Positions 37,061 to 49,385 of a stretch of DNA of 64,000 nt are shown here, one piece after another (position 1 is the stretch's first letter; each line of letters starts with the position of its first letter). The notes under the pieces were generated by a model. That model was not told the origin of the DNA. It worked only from the letters and a program-made list of their open reading frames with translations, and searched no databases. The translations under genes were made by a program, and so were the position numbers. Location: the NCBI GenBank assembly GCA_050084985.1, contig JBITNC010000001.1, positions 11,594,001 through 11,658,000 on the forward strand. The letters are read 5' to 3'. This stretch comes from Nageia nagi. Lineage: Eukaryota > Pinophyta.

Positions 37061-38430
37061 TTGTGGAATGACTAATCTATCCTTAGTGTAAAGAACTCCA
37101 TATTTTTTAGTAAAATCTTGGGATGATGGGGTACCCTTCCCTATCAATTCCAAAACAAATTTATAATATGGGTATTTCCACTACAAATCCTTCACTTGAT
37201 CAAACAAATCAAATTGACTTCTTGCCATGGCATTAACATTTTATCTACAAATTAGGGCATTTGCCACCTTGTTCATCTTTTATTTAATGTATTCAATATC
37301 AAAGTCATATTTAGGTAGGAATCCCATCCATCACCTTTTTCTAGTATTTAGATCTAGTTTAGTGAACAAATACTTCAAACTTTGATGATCTATTTTAAGT
37401 TTAAAGGGATTTCCTAGAATATAGTGTCTCCTCATCTTAAGTGCATGAACTACGACTTCCAACTCAAGATCATGAGTTACATAATTCAGCTTATGAGTTC
37501 TTAGTTTCCTAGATTCAAATGCTATCGATCATCCATTTTTTAATAACACACCACCCAAACCTTGTAGCAAAGCATTTGTACACACTACAAAATCATCATG
37601 TGGATTAGGGATAGTGAGAATAGGTACTATGGTAAGCATTTCCTTCAAGGTTGCGAAATATTTCTCACATTTTTCTATCCACTTGAACACCTTATTCTTG
37701 TTCTAAAGACTAGTGATGGGATTGGTTATTTTTGATAAATCCTTAACAAATATTCGATAATATCTAGCTAATCCCATAAAGCTTCTTACCTTAGTCATAT
37801 TTTGTGGCATAGGTAAACTCATTATTGCTTCTACTTTCTTTATATCAATTGAGATTCCTTTTGTGGAGATGATATGGCCTAGATATTGAATTTGTGATAC
37901 ATAAAAGTCACCTTTTGATAATTTTCCATATAAATAATTTCTCCTCAACACTTCTAAAGCCAATAATAGATTATGGTTATGCTCTTCCTTATTTCTTGAA
38001 TATATGAGGATGTCATCCAGGAATACTAGCATAAACTTGTTTAGGTACTCTTGATATACATTATTCATCAAATTCATAATGTTGTAGGAGCATTCATTAG
38101 TCCAAAAGGTAATACCATAAACTCATAGTATCCATACCTGGTTTTGAAAGTTGTTTTATGAGTATCAAATCCTTGAATTATCAATTTGTGGCATCCCAAT
38201 ATCAAATCTATCTTTGAGAAGATAACACCATCCTTCAGTTGATCAAACAAATCATCAATCCTAGGTAATGGGTACCTATTTTTGATGGTGACCTTGTTTA
38301 ACATCCTATACTTGATACATAACCTCATAGTATGATCCTTCTTTTTAATAAATAACACTGGAGCATCCCATGATGATACACTAAATTTTATCAATCCTTT
38401 TTCTAAGAGATCTTGCAATTGTACTTTCAA
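37061..38430 (-). pseudogene. O reverse transcriptase and RNase H
   Basis: Frame 38430-38074 reads [75 protein letters not shown]; a one-base deletion near 38077 shifts into 38077-37703 with FLDDILIYSRNKEEHNHNL, GKLSKGDFYVSQIQYLGHII and SFMGLARYYRIFV. The active site is FLDD. RNase H follows (FVVCTNALLQGLGGVLL, ESRKLRTHKLNY, HHQSLKYLFTKLDLN-like blocks). It is one of the best preserved domains in the window. Confidence 0.9.
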
Positions 38431-39385
38431 CTCTTACATATCAATAGTTTTCATTCTTTATGGAGATCTAGAAATAGGCTCTACTCTAGGAACTAAATCT
38501 ATCAAGAAATCAAATTCTCATTTTGAGGGTAATCTTGGTATATCTATAGGGAATACATATTTGTATTCTTTTACATAAGGTACTTATTTAGCGATTCTAC
38601 CTTGTTATCCTCTTGTTCGACTTCCTTAACTTTGATTGCATAAATCATCTCTCTCTTTATTATACTTCTTTTAACTTCCATAGTTGTGATCAAGTAAGGA
38701 TCAAAAGGCCCTTGATCACTATACACCCTGTATTGGTTTTGAGATACATCAATGTATTCTACCCATCTTTCTTAGAATTCAATTAGATCTTTTTGTGCCA
38801 TCAACTAATCCATACCTAAAATGATATCATAATAGGTTAAGGGAATCACATACAAATCCCACACAATAGATCCCATAGGTAATTCTATTTCAACATCCTT
38901 AAAATACTGTCTAATAGGGTATTTTTTGCCCAGATCCAAACTCCACTTGCCATCCATTTATCAAAATGTTTGGTACCTTTAACATATATTTAACTAAGGA
39001 ATTTGAAATAAAACTATTTATAGAATCGCAATCTATTAAAACCTCAAAAGTTTATCAGAAATTTTACCAGAGATTTGAAGAGCTATAACTTGTCCTCTAC
39101 TTTATGTTGATTTAGTAGCTATAAAAATACAATGTTATTTAGATTGATCTATCTTCAAGGGACACTAATTAGAATAGGGAACTCTGCCATAGTTCCAATA
39201 TCCATATCTAGGACCCTTTTTTGATCCAAAAACTTATCCTTAGATATATTCTGACTGGCCCTCTTATATGGAAATCCTTGGCTATGGTTCCTAGAACCTT
39301 GGCTTGCATTCTCAGGATTATAGTTTTGTTTACAAAACTGCTAATTTTTCTTCTAAAAATTATTTTTATTTCCAAATGGCCTTTT
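38431..39385 (-). pseudogene. O protease region and gag end, right-hand part cut by C2
   Basis: Minus-strand pieces: RVDPISRSP-like linker near 38480, an eroded protease with FEVLIDCDS near 39040 in place of the usual ALIDSGA, and near 39385-39200 a basic gag tail (KRPFGNKNNF). At 39385 the frame is interrupted by C2; it continues at 47854 with the preceding Gly-Lys-Pro-Pro-Lys part of gag. Confidence 0.65.
39381..39385. repeat. C2 target site duplication, left (CTTTT)
   Basis: CTTTT before the C2 5' LTR is repeated at 47849-47853 after the 3' LTR. Confidence 0.9.
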
Positions 39386-39885
39386 TGTTGGAATGTATAA
39401 TGCATTATTGTAAAGATTTAGTAATAATCTTCTTTGTAAATTCATTAATACTTAAGGGTATCATTAGATACCTTAAGTATTTAAGTGAATATGATAATGT
39501 AACGTGTCCTACACTCCATGTCATGAACATGCCCTTTAGGTAAAAGGGAGTTACATGTCATGCCTTTGTACATTGGGTAAAAGGGTGATCTAAAGAAATA
39601 TTTTGAGCTATACATAGAAGGCACCCTCTTTGTGATTACATACCAATTTGTGGAGTAAAGTTACGCTAGAGGATAGTGTTTAGGAGATGAGAACAAGAGA
39701 ATTGTAAGAGTTCATATTTGTGAAAGAAGTGAGATCTAGTTAGTAGATGTATTCCTAGTTGGAGGAACCATTTACATATTATGTTATGTTGTGAGATTGC
39801 TTTTTGAGTTATGTAGATGTGAATTGTGAGCTTTTATGATATCTTGGTAGGATAGAGTTGTTTAGTTTACATTGGAAATCCTTCA
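39386..39885 (+). mobile_element. C2 5' LTR
   Basis: TGTTGGAATG...AAATCCTTCA, exactly 500 bases, matching 47349-47848. Includes a perfect stem made of ACTTAAGG-TATC / GATA-CCTTAAGT near 39450-39480. Confidence 0.95.
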
Positions 39886-39887
39886 TT

Positions 39888-39902
39888 TGGTATTAGAGCT
39901 CC
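39888..39902 (+). promoter_or_regulatory. C2 primer-binding site
   Basis: TGGTATTAGAGCTCC, two bases after the LTR end, complementary type to initiator-Met tRNA (TGGTATCAGAGC with one C-to-T change). Confidence 0.9.
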
Positions 39903-42761
39903 TTGGAGGCTCCTCTTCACATCCTTGGTAATTGAAGCTCTTCATCTTCAACTTGGAGGTCCTCATTACTTAGCCTTCACTCTATTGTGAGGTAAAAAAT
40001 ATCTTCAAAGGTATAAACTCCTTTCTTTTTTTTTCTTTGTTACATGATATTAATTTTTTTTGTTAGTCACTATTTGTTTGAAGAAATTTGCTTAAATAAT
40101 GTATAATTGTTATACATTTTTGGATTATTTCATTAAGGTACTAACATCCTTTTTGATATGAACTAATCCATTTTTTTAGAATATATTATAAGTTATTGCT
40201 ATAATTTTTTTTCTCTAACAAAATTATTTTGTTAATTGCATTTAAAAAAAAAAATTAGATAGCAATAATAATTATATTAAAAGGATGCATATTTTTATAA
40301 TAAAAAGAGGAGGAAAGTATTTTTTTACAATAACTATAATATATATTTAATTTTTAAAGTGGATCAATTTTTTTGCATCTTGCAATTTCAAGAGGGAGTT
40401 ATGTATATGAAAATAATAATTTTATTTATTTATCATAGTTTTCTTAATGAGAGGAGGTTGACCAGCTTTTGGCTGACCAAACCCTAGCCCTCTCTTCTTG
40501 ATGATGATGGTGGAAGTTTGGTTCCCCTCCCTATGTGGGATCCTCTACTTAGTGGATATTGAGGGGGCATATGATACCTTGCATGGTGTCTATCAACCAT
40601 TCTACCAACCAAGTCTCCTCTGCATGCCCTTTGCTCACCTTCAAGAGTGGATATTTTGAGGCTCCATTGCTTATGGTGCATCTAGTTTCTCTCCACTATC
40701 GCATAACCCTATCATGGTCTTCAAACCCTACATGCATAGTTTTGTTTCCCTCTTCCTCTATCTTCAAGCCTATGACCTATCTCCATCTCTTGCTTTTTGA
40801 CCTATAACCTATGCATTGTTTGTCCTATGACATGCATGATTTCCTTCTTTCACCTAACCTACACACTATTTGCCCTACTTTGCTCACTACCCATAGCCAT
40901 TATAGCCTCTTTCCCTCTATTACAAACTTATCACTTGTAAGCTTATTTTTGTGTTGCTTTCTCTCTATGTGTTTCCACACCTCTTTATTCCCTTTAACTT
41001 ATGATCCATTTCTCTTTGGATAAACTCATTTATTTTTTTCCTTTCTCCTTTCATGCTTTTATTTAAGAGGAAGGCACCTTTTTTGACTTTTTTTTGTTTT
41101 TGTTTTTGCACCTACTTGCATTAATTTTTGCTTTTAAGAGGACCCTTAATGTGGAGTAAAAGGGTAAAATAGAATTAAATGCACTTACATGGAGTGTATA
41201 TCTCCTCTTATCATTTAATTCTTGTATGGAAAATAGGTAGCATATGATAACTTCTTATTTAGCTTTGAGGAGATTCACTTAGGCAAAATGATATTTATTA
41301 GTGTAAACATGGTTATTTTTTTTACCTAAGTATTTTTTGATAAATTCATGTTTCCTAAGGGGAGGAATGCCATTAACAATGCTTTTTAAGTAAAAGGGGA
41401 AGATATTTAAAGACTTTTGTACTTAAAACTTTAATGCCTAGAATTACATTATTTAAGCCTTTTTTTTAATGCTTATTGTAGGCATTAATACTTAGCTATA
41501 TTTTTCTCTTTCCTTAGTTAAATTTCTAAGTAAAAATAGCATGCTATATTTAAGATAATTTTTAAGTAAAAGAGGGGGAAAAGTGTATAATTCTTTACTT
41601 AAATTTTATCTATAGCATGTTAGAATATTGCATGTCTATCTACCTTTTAAATACAAATAGGATATGATGCATGCTTCTTATTTTTTAAATAATGAATGGT
41701 AAGTATTTTGCAAAGTGATAGATAAATGTAAATTCATGAAATAATGCATATTTATGGCTCTTAAATTTTTGCTTAAAGATGGAATAATTCTTGTTTATGG
41801 GAATAATGTATATTTTTTACTTAAATTTGTTAAGTTAAATGATACATGCTTCCTTCTTATTTTAATAATGCATGATTAGTACTTATTTTTTAAGTTGAGG
41901 ATGCATACCTATTTTTTGATGCATGCAAAGTTAATGTGCTTGTGCAAATTATGGACCTATGTGAAGATGTCCTTTAGGGGTTAGTAAACAAAACCCATTG
42001 GACTCTTAAGTTTCAAGTATGAATGAATGATATTTCATTTTATGCTCTTTATTTTATTTTTCACATCATTGCTTTATTTAATTATGCAAAAATCATAAAC
42101 ATTGAAATGAGAAACCCTCTAAAATGAATACATCTACACATACATTCTACAACATGACTTGTTTGGATAGCCATGAGGTGAAGATAGACATATTGAAGTC
42201 TTTAGTTTGATGATCTAAATGATGAAAATTCCATACTTCTCAATTACCCCTAAGTCCTTTGTTGGTCTGGATATAACTCTAAGAGGTGGATAGGTATGTG
42301 AGTAGTGATACTAGATGTTTGCATGTTTATTTAGATATTATATTGATAACCAAGGAGGAAAACTTGAAATCTAATCAAGATTAATAATTTGGTTGATCCA
42401 ATATATGTCATAACCTTGGAAAATAGTAGGTACTTCTCATTATGAGAGTATAATACTAACCAAGGCAAACTAGTTGAGGATTAGTAGTGCTTGAGCTTCA
42501 TCTTGTGGGAATACAAGTGAAGGTCTAATTTTAGAAAAGAAAATAAGCTTTAACAATGTCACTCTATATCTACAATTCTTGATGATGATAAGTATTTGGA
42601 TACATAGGATGTATATTTGAGTTGAAAAATATTTGCACTTGTGAATCAAATCAAGCGTATCTTTGTTATTCACATGGATTATTTACTTGGATAAAAACTT
42701 AACATGTAATGTTATTTATTGAACAAAATGCTTATTATCTATTCACATTCTTATGTAGCAA
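39903..42761 (+). other. C2 long leader, about 2.9 kb
   Basis: Between primer site and gag start. Starts with CT-rich leader text, continues AT-rich, and includes a pyrimidine-rich stretch at 40440-41030 where one frame (40559-41023) is open apart from a single stop. The predicted peptide is low in complexity and resembles nothing I know. No LTR-like ends are visible that would mark a further insertion. Confidence 0.6.
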
Positions 42762-43665
42762 ATGGGAGACACCTTTTTACCTAATCAAATTCTCGATGGT
42801 TTTAACTTTGGCATTTGGGAATTTTATATGAGAACTAAATTGTAGGTAAGAAAGCTTTGACAAATAGTAAATGAGAACCTTATTGTTGTTATAGATGAGA
42901 AGACACTTGAGGTGTACACCACAAAGAATGAGTTGGAAATCTCAATGATTTTTCATGCAGTATCAGATGATGTGCTCTTTATAAGTTCAACCTCAACCTT
43001 AGTAAAGAAAGCTTGGAATAAGCTTAAAAATTTTACATTAGATATAAGTTCTTAAGAAGGTTTACTATTCTCCAAAATTTACTTTAATCTTGTTAAAGGG
43101 AAGATGAAAATGTTGCCATCTACTTGAACTAAATCATTGATCTTAGAACTCAACTTGTTGCTTGTAGGTGAAATTAGATCAATGATGAGTTCATGGTCTT
43201 TATCATTCTTCAAAGCCTTTATTCAAAGTTTGGTAACTTTGTGATGGTTATTGAGATTAGGCTTGATAATAAAGAAGAAGTCTTATCCCTTGAGAACTTT
43301 TTGAGACTCCTTTTGAAATATGAAAAAGCTCTTAACAAAAAGATACTGATTTCTACTTCAAAAGATAATAACATTGCTCTAGGAGCAACCAAAATTATTT
43401 TCAAAAAGAAATTCAATTATCATAAGAAATCTTATCCTTCTTCTCCAAAAGGTTTGAAAAAATGGGCAACAACAACAACAATGGTAGTAGTGGTAACAAT
43501 GGTAACAACATCTACTTCAAGCAAAGAGATAGAAAAAGCAAGGCAAGCAAACCAAATCCTAAAGTAAAGTTTGATGGAAATTATAACTTTGTGGTATTTT
43601 TATTCACAAAAAAATTGATTGCTACAAAAAAAGAGGGAAAAAGTACAAGGGCTATGAAATTGTAA
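42762..43665 (+). pseudogene. C2 gag
   Basis: Starts MGDTFLPNQILDGFNFGIWEFYMRT, the standard copia gag opening (LDG.NF..W). Continues with KKAWNKLKNF in one frame and LRLDNKEEVLSLENFLRLLLKYEKAL-type text in another, then Asn-rich sequence. Near 43590-43630 CGIFIHKKIDCYKKRGK is a damaged CCHC knuckle lacking its first Cys. Multiple stops and at least two shifts. Confidence 0.85.
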
Positions 43666-45130
43666 AGAATTTCATGACTTGCAAGTCTTGTTGTTAGGCT
43701 CTATTTCATGACTTGCTCTCTTTTGACTACTTAGATTGTTGATTCTAATTACACTAATCACCTATGCTTTAAAAAAAATAAGTTTTAAAATTTTTATAAG
43801 TATAAGAAGGATGCATTTGTGATAGGTGATAATTATATCCTTTAAGTTCAAGGAATTAGAAGTGTGTTGATTCATAGGAAGGTTCTTAAAAATTATCTCT
43901 ATATTTCTAAGCTAAGGATGGACCTTCTCTCCATGATCCAAGTTGTAAGAAAAGGATACTCTTTTGAGTTTGACTTGTAATCCTAGTGCATTAAGAAAAG
44001 AATTGCCATGTTGGTTAAAGGATTAGTGAAAAATATTCTATACATTATGGATCAAGTTCCAATAAAGATGTGTCTTGCTATAAGTATGTATTCTAGAGGT
44101 AATTTTTGGTATCATCATTTAAGACACCTTAACCATAAGAGTATTCAAGTCATGAAAGACTAAGAACTTATGAAAGGTTTACCTTGAATTTCACCTTAAA
44201 TTGGTCTATATGAGAAGTGTATCCTTGGTAAGATAAATAGATAATAGTTCAAAAAAGATAAAGAAAAAAAGCATCTCAACCTCTTCAACTTGTGCATTTA
44301 GATTTGATGGGTCTATTTTAGACTAAGTCCCTTGGGGGAGCATCTTACATCTTGACCTTCATCGATAATTTTAGTAGGATGATATTTAGTTATCTTCTTG
44401 AGTATAAAGATCAAAATTTTGAGAGTTTTAAGGAATTGAAGGCTTTAGTTGAGAATCAGACTAACTTTGAAATCAATATGTTGAGATTAGATAATAAAAG
44501 AGAATACAATAGTAATGAGTTTAATGACTATTGTGCTAAGTATATAATTAAGAGGTAATTTATGATTCCTTACACTTCTTAGTAAAATAGTATTATCGAA
44601 AGAAAAAATAGGATAATTATGGAGATGGTTAGATGCATGTTGGGTAATCTTCCTATTTTCTTATAGGAAGAAGTATTGAACAGTGCTATTTACACCTTGA
44701 ATAGGTTTTTCACAAAATCCATTTAGGGTAAAACTCCTTTTGAAGTATGGTCAAGAAGAAAACCTAACATTTCTCACCTTAAGGTGTTTGGTTGTGAAGC
44801 TTTCTCCTACATTATTTTTGAGAAAAAAAAATTAGATAAAAAAGTTGAAAAATAAATCTTTATGGGTTATAAAAGTCAACATAGAGGCTATAGGCTCTAC
44901 TCTCCATCCTACAAAGGAGTGTTCATTTCAAAGGATATAAATTTCAATGAACTTCTTAAAGAATCTACTTCTAATAAGGATATTGATGAACTAGATGACT
45001 CACTAGTTGCACCTAGCTGGTTGGATATTAATGTAGAAAAATTACTTCAAGAGTAAAATTATCCAACACAAAGGGTATCAAGGAGCATAAAATTGAACAA
45101 ATTCTTAGTTTCCAAATCAACAACAAGAAT
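43666..45130 (+). pseudogene. C2 protease and integrase
   Basis: Near 43738 the protease site reads IVDSNYTNHLCF with a TAG in place of the usual Trp just before it. The pre-integrase block is GNFWYHHLRHLNHKSIQVMKD (44100). The integrase core has ILTFIDNFSRMIFSYLLEYKDQNFE (44352 on), LRLDNKREYNS with the second Asp kept, and NSIIERKNRIIMEMVRCMLG with the Glu kept. KTPFEVWSRRKPNISHLKVF follows. The first catalytic Asp lies in a stop-ridden stretch near 44300. Confidence 0.9.
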
Positions 45131-46656
45131 GAGCCCTCATCTTTAAAATAAATTTCTAAGCATGAGTGTTGGATGGAAGCTATGAAAATGGAGTATGAAG
45201 TGCTTATGAAAAATAAAACTTGGAACTTGGTTCCTTATCCAATAAAAAGAATATACTTGGCAATAAGTGGATTTACAATTTTAAGTTCAATTTAGTTAGA
45301 TATATTGAAAAATACAAGGTGAAGTTAGTAGCCAAAGGTTTTGCTTAGAAATATGGTGTTGATTATGAAAAAACCTTTGCTTCCATGGCAAAGATGCCTA
45401 TAGTGAGAATAATATTTTCTCTTTCTATAGCTTAAGGATAAAAAGTTTTTCAAATTGATTCAAAAATGCATTTATTAATGATAACTTAGATGTAGAAATC
45501 TACATGAATCCACCAGAAGAGTTTATTATGGAAGGTAAAGAGTCCTTTGTGTGCATATTCAAGAAGTCATTGTATGGACTAAAATAAGCACCTAGAGCCT
45601 AGTACAAGAAGATTTTAAGGTACTTTGTAGATATTGGATTCTCCAAGTGCTTTTCTAACTCCAATTTATATATGCTCAATCAAGAAAAATACATGATCTT
45701 GATTCTTTTTTATGTGGATGATTTTTTGATTACTTGGAACAATGATGAAATTATTTAAGAGTGCATATACAAACCTAAAGAAATATTTGAAATAAATAAT
45801 CTTGGTCTTTTGCACTACTACTTTGGAATGCAAGTATACTAATATAAGGATTGTACTTATCTTAGTCAATCTAAGTATATATCAAACATCTTGTAAAATT
45901 TTAAAATGGAAGAGTGTAGACATGCTACAATTCTAGTATCTCTTGAAATCACTATTTCTTTTAGCTCCAACTCTTAGTTGAAAAATAATATAGCTTACAA
46001 GCAATTAATTGGTAGTCTTCTATATTTGACTATTTTCAAACCAAATATTACCTTTGAAGTGAATTTGATGGCATGATTCATTTAAAAACCATCTATTGAA
46101 CATCTTAATATTGTTAAGCAAATTTTAAGGTATATTGCAAGGACTAAGGATCTTGCTCTTAAGTATTTTAAGTTGCCCTTATTTATTCTCTGTAGATTCT
46201 TAAATTCTAACTATAGGGGAGATAGAGTTGATAAAAAATCAACTTTTGCATATTTGTTTAGCATTGGTTCAGGTGCTATCTTTTGGGCTTCCAAAAAGCA
46301 ATCTGCTGTTTCTCTTTCCATCATAGAAGCTACATACTATACCATGTCTATTGCAACCTAAGAAGTTATTTGGCTAAGACATATTCTAAAAGAAATTAGG
46401 TATGAGCAAGTTGACCTATATCTAATTTTTTTAGATAATTAGTTACCTATTTTTTTGGTTAACAATCTTGTGTTCCATTAGAAAATAAAACATATGAGAA
46501 TCCAAGCCTATTTTATCAAGAAGAAGTTTGTTGATGGCATCATACAATTGGAGTATTGTCCATCAACCTTAAACTCTGCTGATTTGTTCACCAAGCCCCT
46601 TTCTAAAGCTCAATTTTATAAGATTATAGATGTTATTAGGTTGGTGAAGTTCCCCT
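45131..46656 (+). pseudogene. C2 reverse transcriptase and RNase H
   Basis: RT begins with KNKTWNLVPYP and NKWIYNFKFN, then LVAKGFA, KYGVDYEKTFASMAKMPIVRIIFSL. The catalytic YVDDFLI at 45711 is intact. RNase H includes GDRVDKKSTFAYLFSIGSG, AIFWASKKQSAVSLSIIEATYY and the copia end IKKKFVDGIIQLEYCPS, ADLFTKPLSKAQF. Ends at a TAA near 46656. Frames shift several times. Confidence 0.9.
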
Positions 46657-47348
46657 AAGAGAGAGTGAAATTTGAATTCTAGTGTTGAATTCATGTTTGT
46701 GATGATAACTTCACCTTTAGAAGGATTTTATATTGTATAGTATTGATTTTGTTGTACACCTTCATGGTAAGTTCACTCTGTGTGAGAAACTTGTATAATT
46801 TTTAAGTAAAAAATTGATTAATCTAGCATTATTTAGTTATCCATATGTGAAGAACTCATATGTATCTTTTGACACTATTCATTTATCCACATGAGAGGAA
46901 CTCATATGTGCATTCTATTTTTGCTTTATTTTTGTAATGATAATAAACACATGTTTTATATATAGCAAGTGACTATGAGTTTTGGCCTAACATCTTCATG
47001 ATGGCATTGTTTGATACATTTATCTTTGTTGATATGATTATATTGCATCTAACTAATCTTATTGTTTGAGCTACTTATAACTTATAGGTTACTTACTTTA
47101 GGTATACAGGCTCATAGAGACTTATCACAACTTTCATTTGGATGACTACTTGATGTACATTAAAATTAGTTATGGTTAATATTTGTATTGTAAATCATTT
47201 GTTAAAATGGTAAAGTAGTGAGTCTCAAACTAGATCTTGCTTACTTCAAAAATATGTAAAAGATTTTTATCTTTGGTTGTATCCATTTGGAGGTTAACTC
47301 TCTTACTCTCTCTTATTCGCTCTATCCCAATATTGCATTAAGAGAGAG
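46657..47348 (+). other. C2 3' untranslated region with polypurine tract
   Basis: AT-rich and non-coding, with a short direct repeat around 'gaactcatatgt' (46850 and 46900). It ends in ATTAAGAGAGAG (47337-47348), the purine tract immediately before the 3' LTR. Confidence 0.75.
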
Positions 47349-47848
47349 TTTTAGAATGTATAATACATTATTGTAAAGGTTTAGTAATAATTCCCTTTTT
47401 AAATTCACTAATACTTAAGGGTATCATTAGATACCTTAAGTATTTAAGTAAATATGATAATGTAACTTATCCTACACTCCATGTCATGAGCATGCCTCTT
47501 GGGTAAAAGGGAGTTGCATGTCATACCTTTGTACATTGGGTAAAAGGATGACCCAAAGAAAGATTTTGGGCTATAAATAAAAGGCTCCCTCTTTGTGATT
47601 ACATATCAATTTGTGGAGTAAAGTTATGTTAGAGGATATTGTTTAGAAGATGAGAATAGGAGAATTGTAAGAGTTCATATTTGTGAAAAAAATGAGATCT
47701 AGTTAGTGGATGTACTCCTAGTTAGAAGAACCACTTATATCTTGTGTTATGTTGTGAGATTGCTTTGTGAGTTATCTAGATATGAATTATGAGCTTTCAT
47801 GAGATCTTGGTAGGATAGAGTTGTTTAGTTTACATTGCAAATCCTTCA
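47349..47848 (+). mobile_element. C2 3' LTR
   Basis: 500 bases; starts TTTTAGAATG where the 5' copy has TGTTGGAATG and ends AAATCCTTCA. Followed by the CTTTT target copy. Confidence 0.95.
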
Positions 47849-47853
47849 CTTTT
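47849..47853. repeat. C2 target site duplication, right (CTTTT)
   Basis: Partner of 39381-39385. Confidence 0.9.
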
Positions 47854-49372
47854 CTCAAATTTGGGTGGTTTACCATCCTTATAACCTTGATTATTATCCT
47901 TGAACTTCTTATTGCTTGAATATTGTGCTTGATGCTCTACATATTTACTCTTTTGGTAGATTTTCTTTTCTTTTTCATTAAAAATATTGTAGTTTACAAA
48001 CTTGATACCTAGATTGCCCTCTTCTCTTTTTATGAGATTATAAGCATCTTCAAGCCTTTTGGGACTTAATACATTTACCACAATCTTAATCTTAAGGTCT
48101 AACCAACCAAGAAACCTATGAACCTTCATATGGTTCTTATCTTTAGGAACATATTTGAGTAGCCTAAAAAAATTTTGATGATAGCTTTGAACACTTATAG
48201 ATCCTTATTGTAGGGCATAGTATTCTTCATACTTTTTATCATAGTAGATTTGGGGAATAAATCTTTTGTGAAATGTTATAACAAATTATGGCCATTTCAT
48301 TTTTGGATCCCATGCTTAATATTGTAAGCATTCCACCATTCTAATGCAATATCCTAAAAATTGTAGATAGCTCATATAGTTTTGGTTTTCAAAGATAAGT
48401 TCTTCATCAAGAAGTGTGTCTCTACTTCTTCTAACCATACTTCAACTTATTCACCCTCTTGCTTTCCATTAAACTTTGAGATCTAGGCTTTTTAAGATTT
48501 GAAGCAAGGTCTTGTTCAATTGATACATAAATTTGGTCATCTGTCCCCTTAGACCTTGCTTATTTTGGAATAGATTCTTCTCTTAGAAGTTCATACCATT
48601 AATTTAGTAGATTATTTATAATTTCTTATTTTTCTAGCATCTTCTTTTGTAACCTTTTGATGGCTTCTTCACCTTCATTATTTCTAATGGAACAACTTGT
48701 GAAACTTTCATTTTCATTATTAATGCAATATCCAAAAAATTGTAGATAGCTCATATAGTTTTGGTTTTCGAAGATAAGTTCTTCATCAAGAAGTGTGTCT
48801 CTACTTCTTCTAACCATACTTCAACTTATTCACCCTCATGCATACCATTAAACTTTGAGATCTAGGCTTTTTAAGATTTGAAGCAAGGTCTTGTTCAATT
48901 GTTACATAAATTTGGTCATCTATCCCCTTAGACCTTACTTATTTTGGAATAGATTCTTCTCTTATAATTTCATACCATTAATTTAGTAGATTATTTATAA
49001 TTTTTTATTTTTCTAGCATCTTCTTTTGTAACCTTTTGATGGCTTCTTCACCTTCATTATTTCTAATGGAACAACTTGTAAAACTTTCATTTTCATTATT
49101 AATAACCCTTCTATTAGTATTTCTCATTATTTTATTACTTGTATTTTGAATTTTAACATTCCTTATATTTTCCCTTGTATTAGCATTCATGAGGAGGCCA
49201 TTTCTAGCACCTTGCTATAGGTTGCCTGAAGCTCTTGTTACATGTATTGGAATTTCCATAATTTGAGTCCATTAAATGGTGTTTCCATTAGGCTCAAGCA
49301 TACTCATATTGACTTTCTAAACTCTTACAACAAAAGAGTTATGGACCATTGGCCCAAGAGTTTAAACTTGAT
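47854..49372 (-). pseudogene. O gag, 5' part
   Basis: Minus-strand frame 48129-47854 reads VHRFLGWLDLKIKIVVNVLS, KRLEDAYNLIKREEGNLGIK, and a Lys/Gln-rich tail (YSSNKKFKDNNQGYKDGKPP), the usual end of the gypsy gag domain. Upstream, 49190-48130 contains a tandem copy of part of the gene, with ENESFTSCSIRNNEGEEAIK and a polyK coil (RLQKKMLEK) occurring twice. Stops throughout. The start Met lies near 49300 just after the primer site. Confidence 0.75.
48342..49099 (-). repeat. tandem duplication of ~379 bp inside O gag
   Basis: 48342-48720 and 48721-49099 are adjacent direct copies. By eye about a dozen differences separate them (~3%), far fewer than between the O LTR copies, so this duplication is later than the O insertion. 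Confidence 0.9.
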
Positions 49373-49384
49373 GCTCTAATACCA
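49373..49384 (-). promoter_or_regulatory. O primer-binding site
   Basis: Minus-strand TGGTATTAGAGC, one base after the 5' LTR end; initiator-Met type. Confidence 0.85.
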
Positions 49385-49385
49385 A

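Larger units (their letters stand above)
39386..47848 (+). mobile_element. C2: full-length Ty1/copia retrotransposon, dead
   Basis: Two 500-base LTRs, an iMet-type primer site, gag, protease, integrase, RT, RNase H and polypurine tract, all on the plus strand, with a perfect 5-bp target duplication in the gag region of O. Hand comparison of the LTRs gives about 50 differences in 500 positions (~10%), mostly transitions. The leader before gag is unusually long, about 2.9 kb. Confidence 0.95.

Noticed and set aside
37020-37260. A possible second protease or zinc finger in O
   Set aside because: It reads as the ordinary RNase H to integrase linker of Del/Tekay pol.
40559-41023. Plus-strand frame of about 155 codons with one stop in the C2 leader
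   Set aside because: Low-complexity Ser/Leu/Pro text caused by pyrimidine-rich DNA. No domain, so not listed as a gene.
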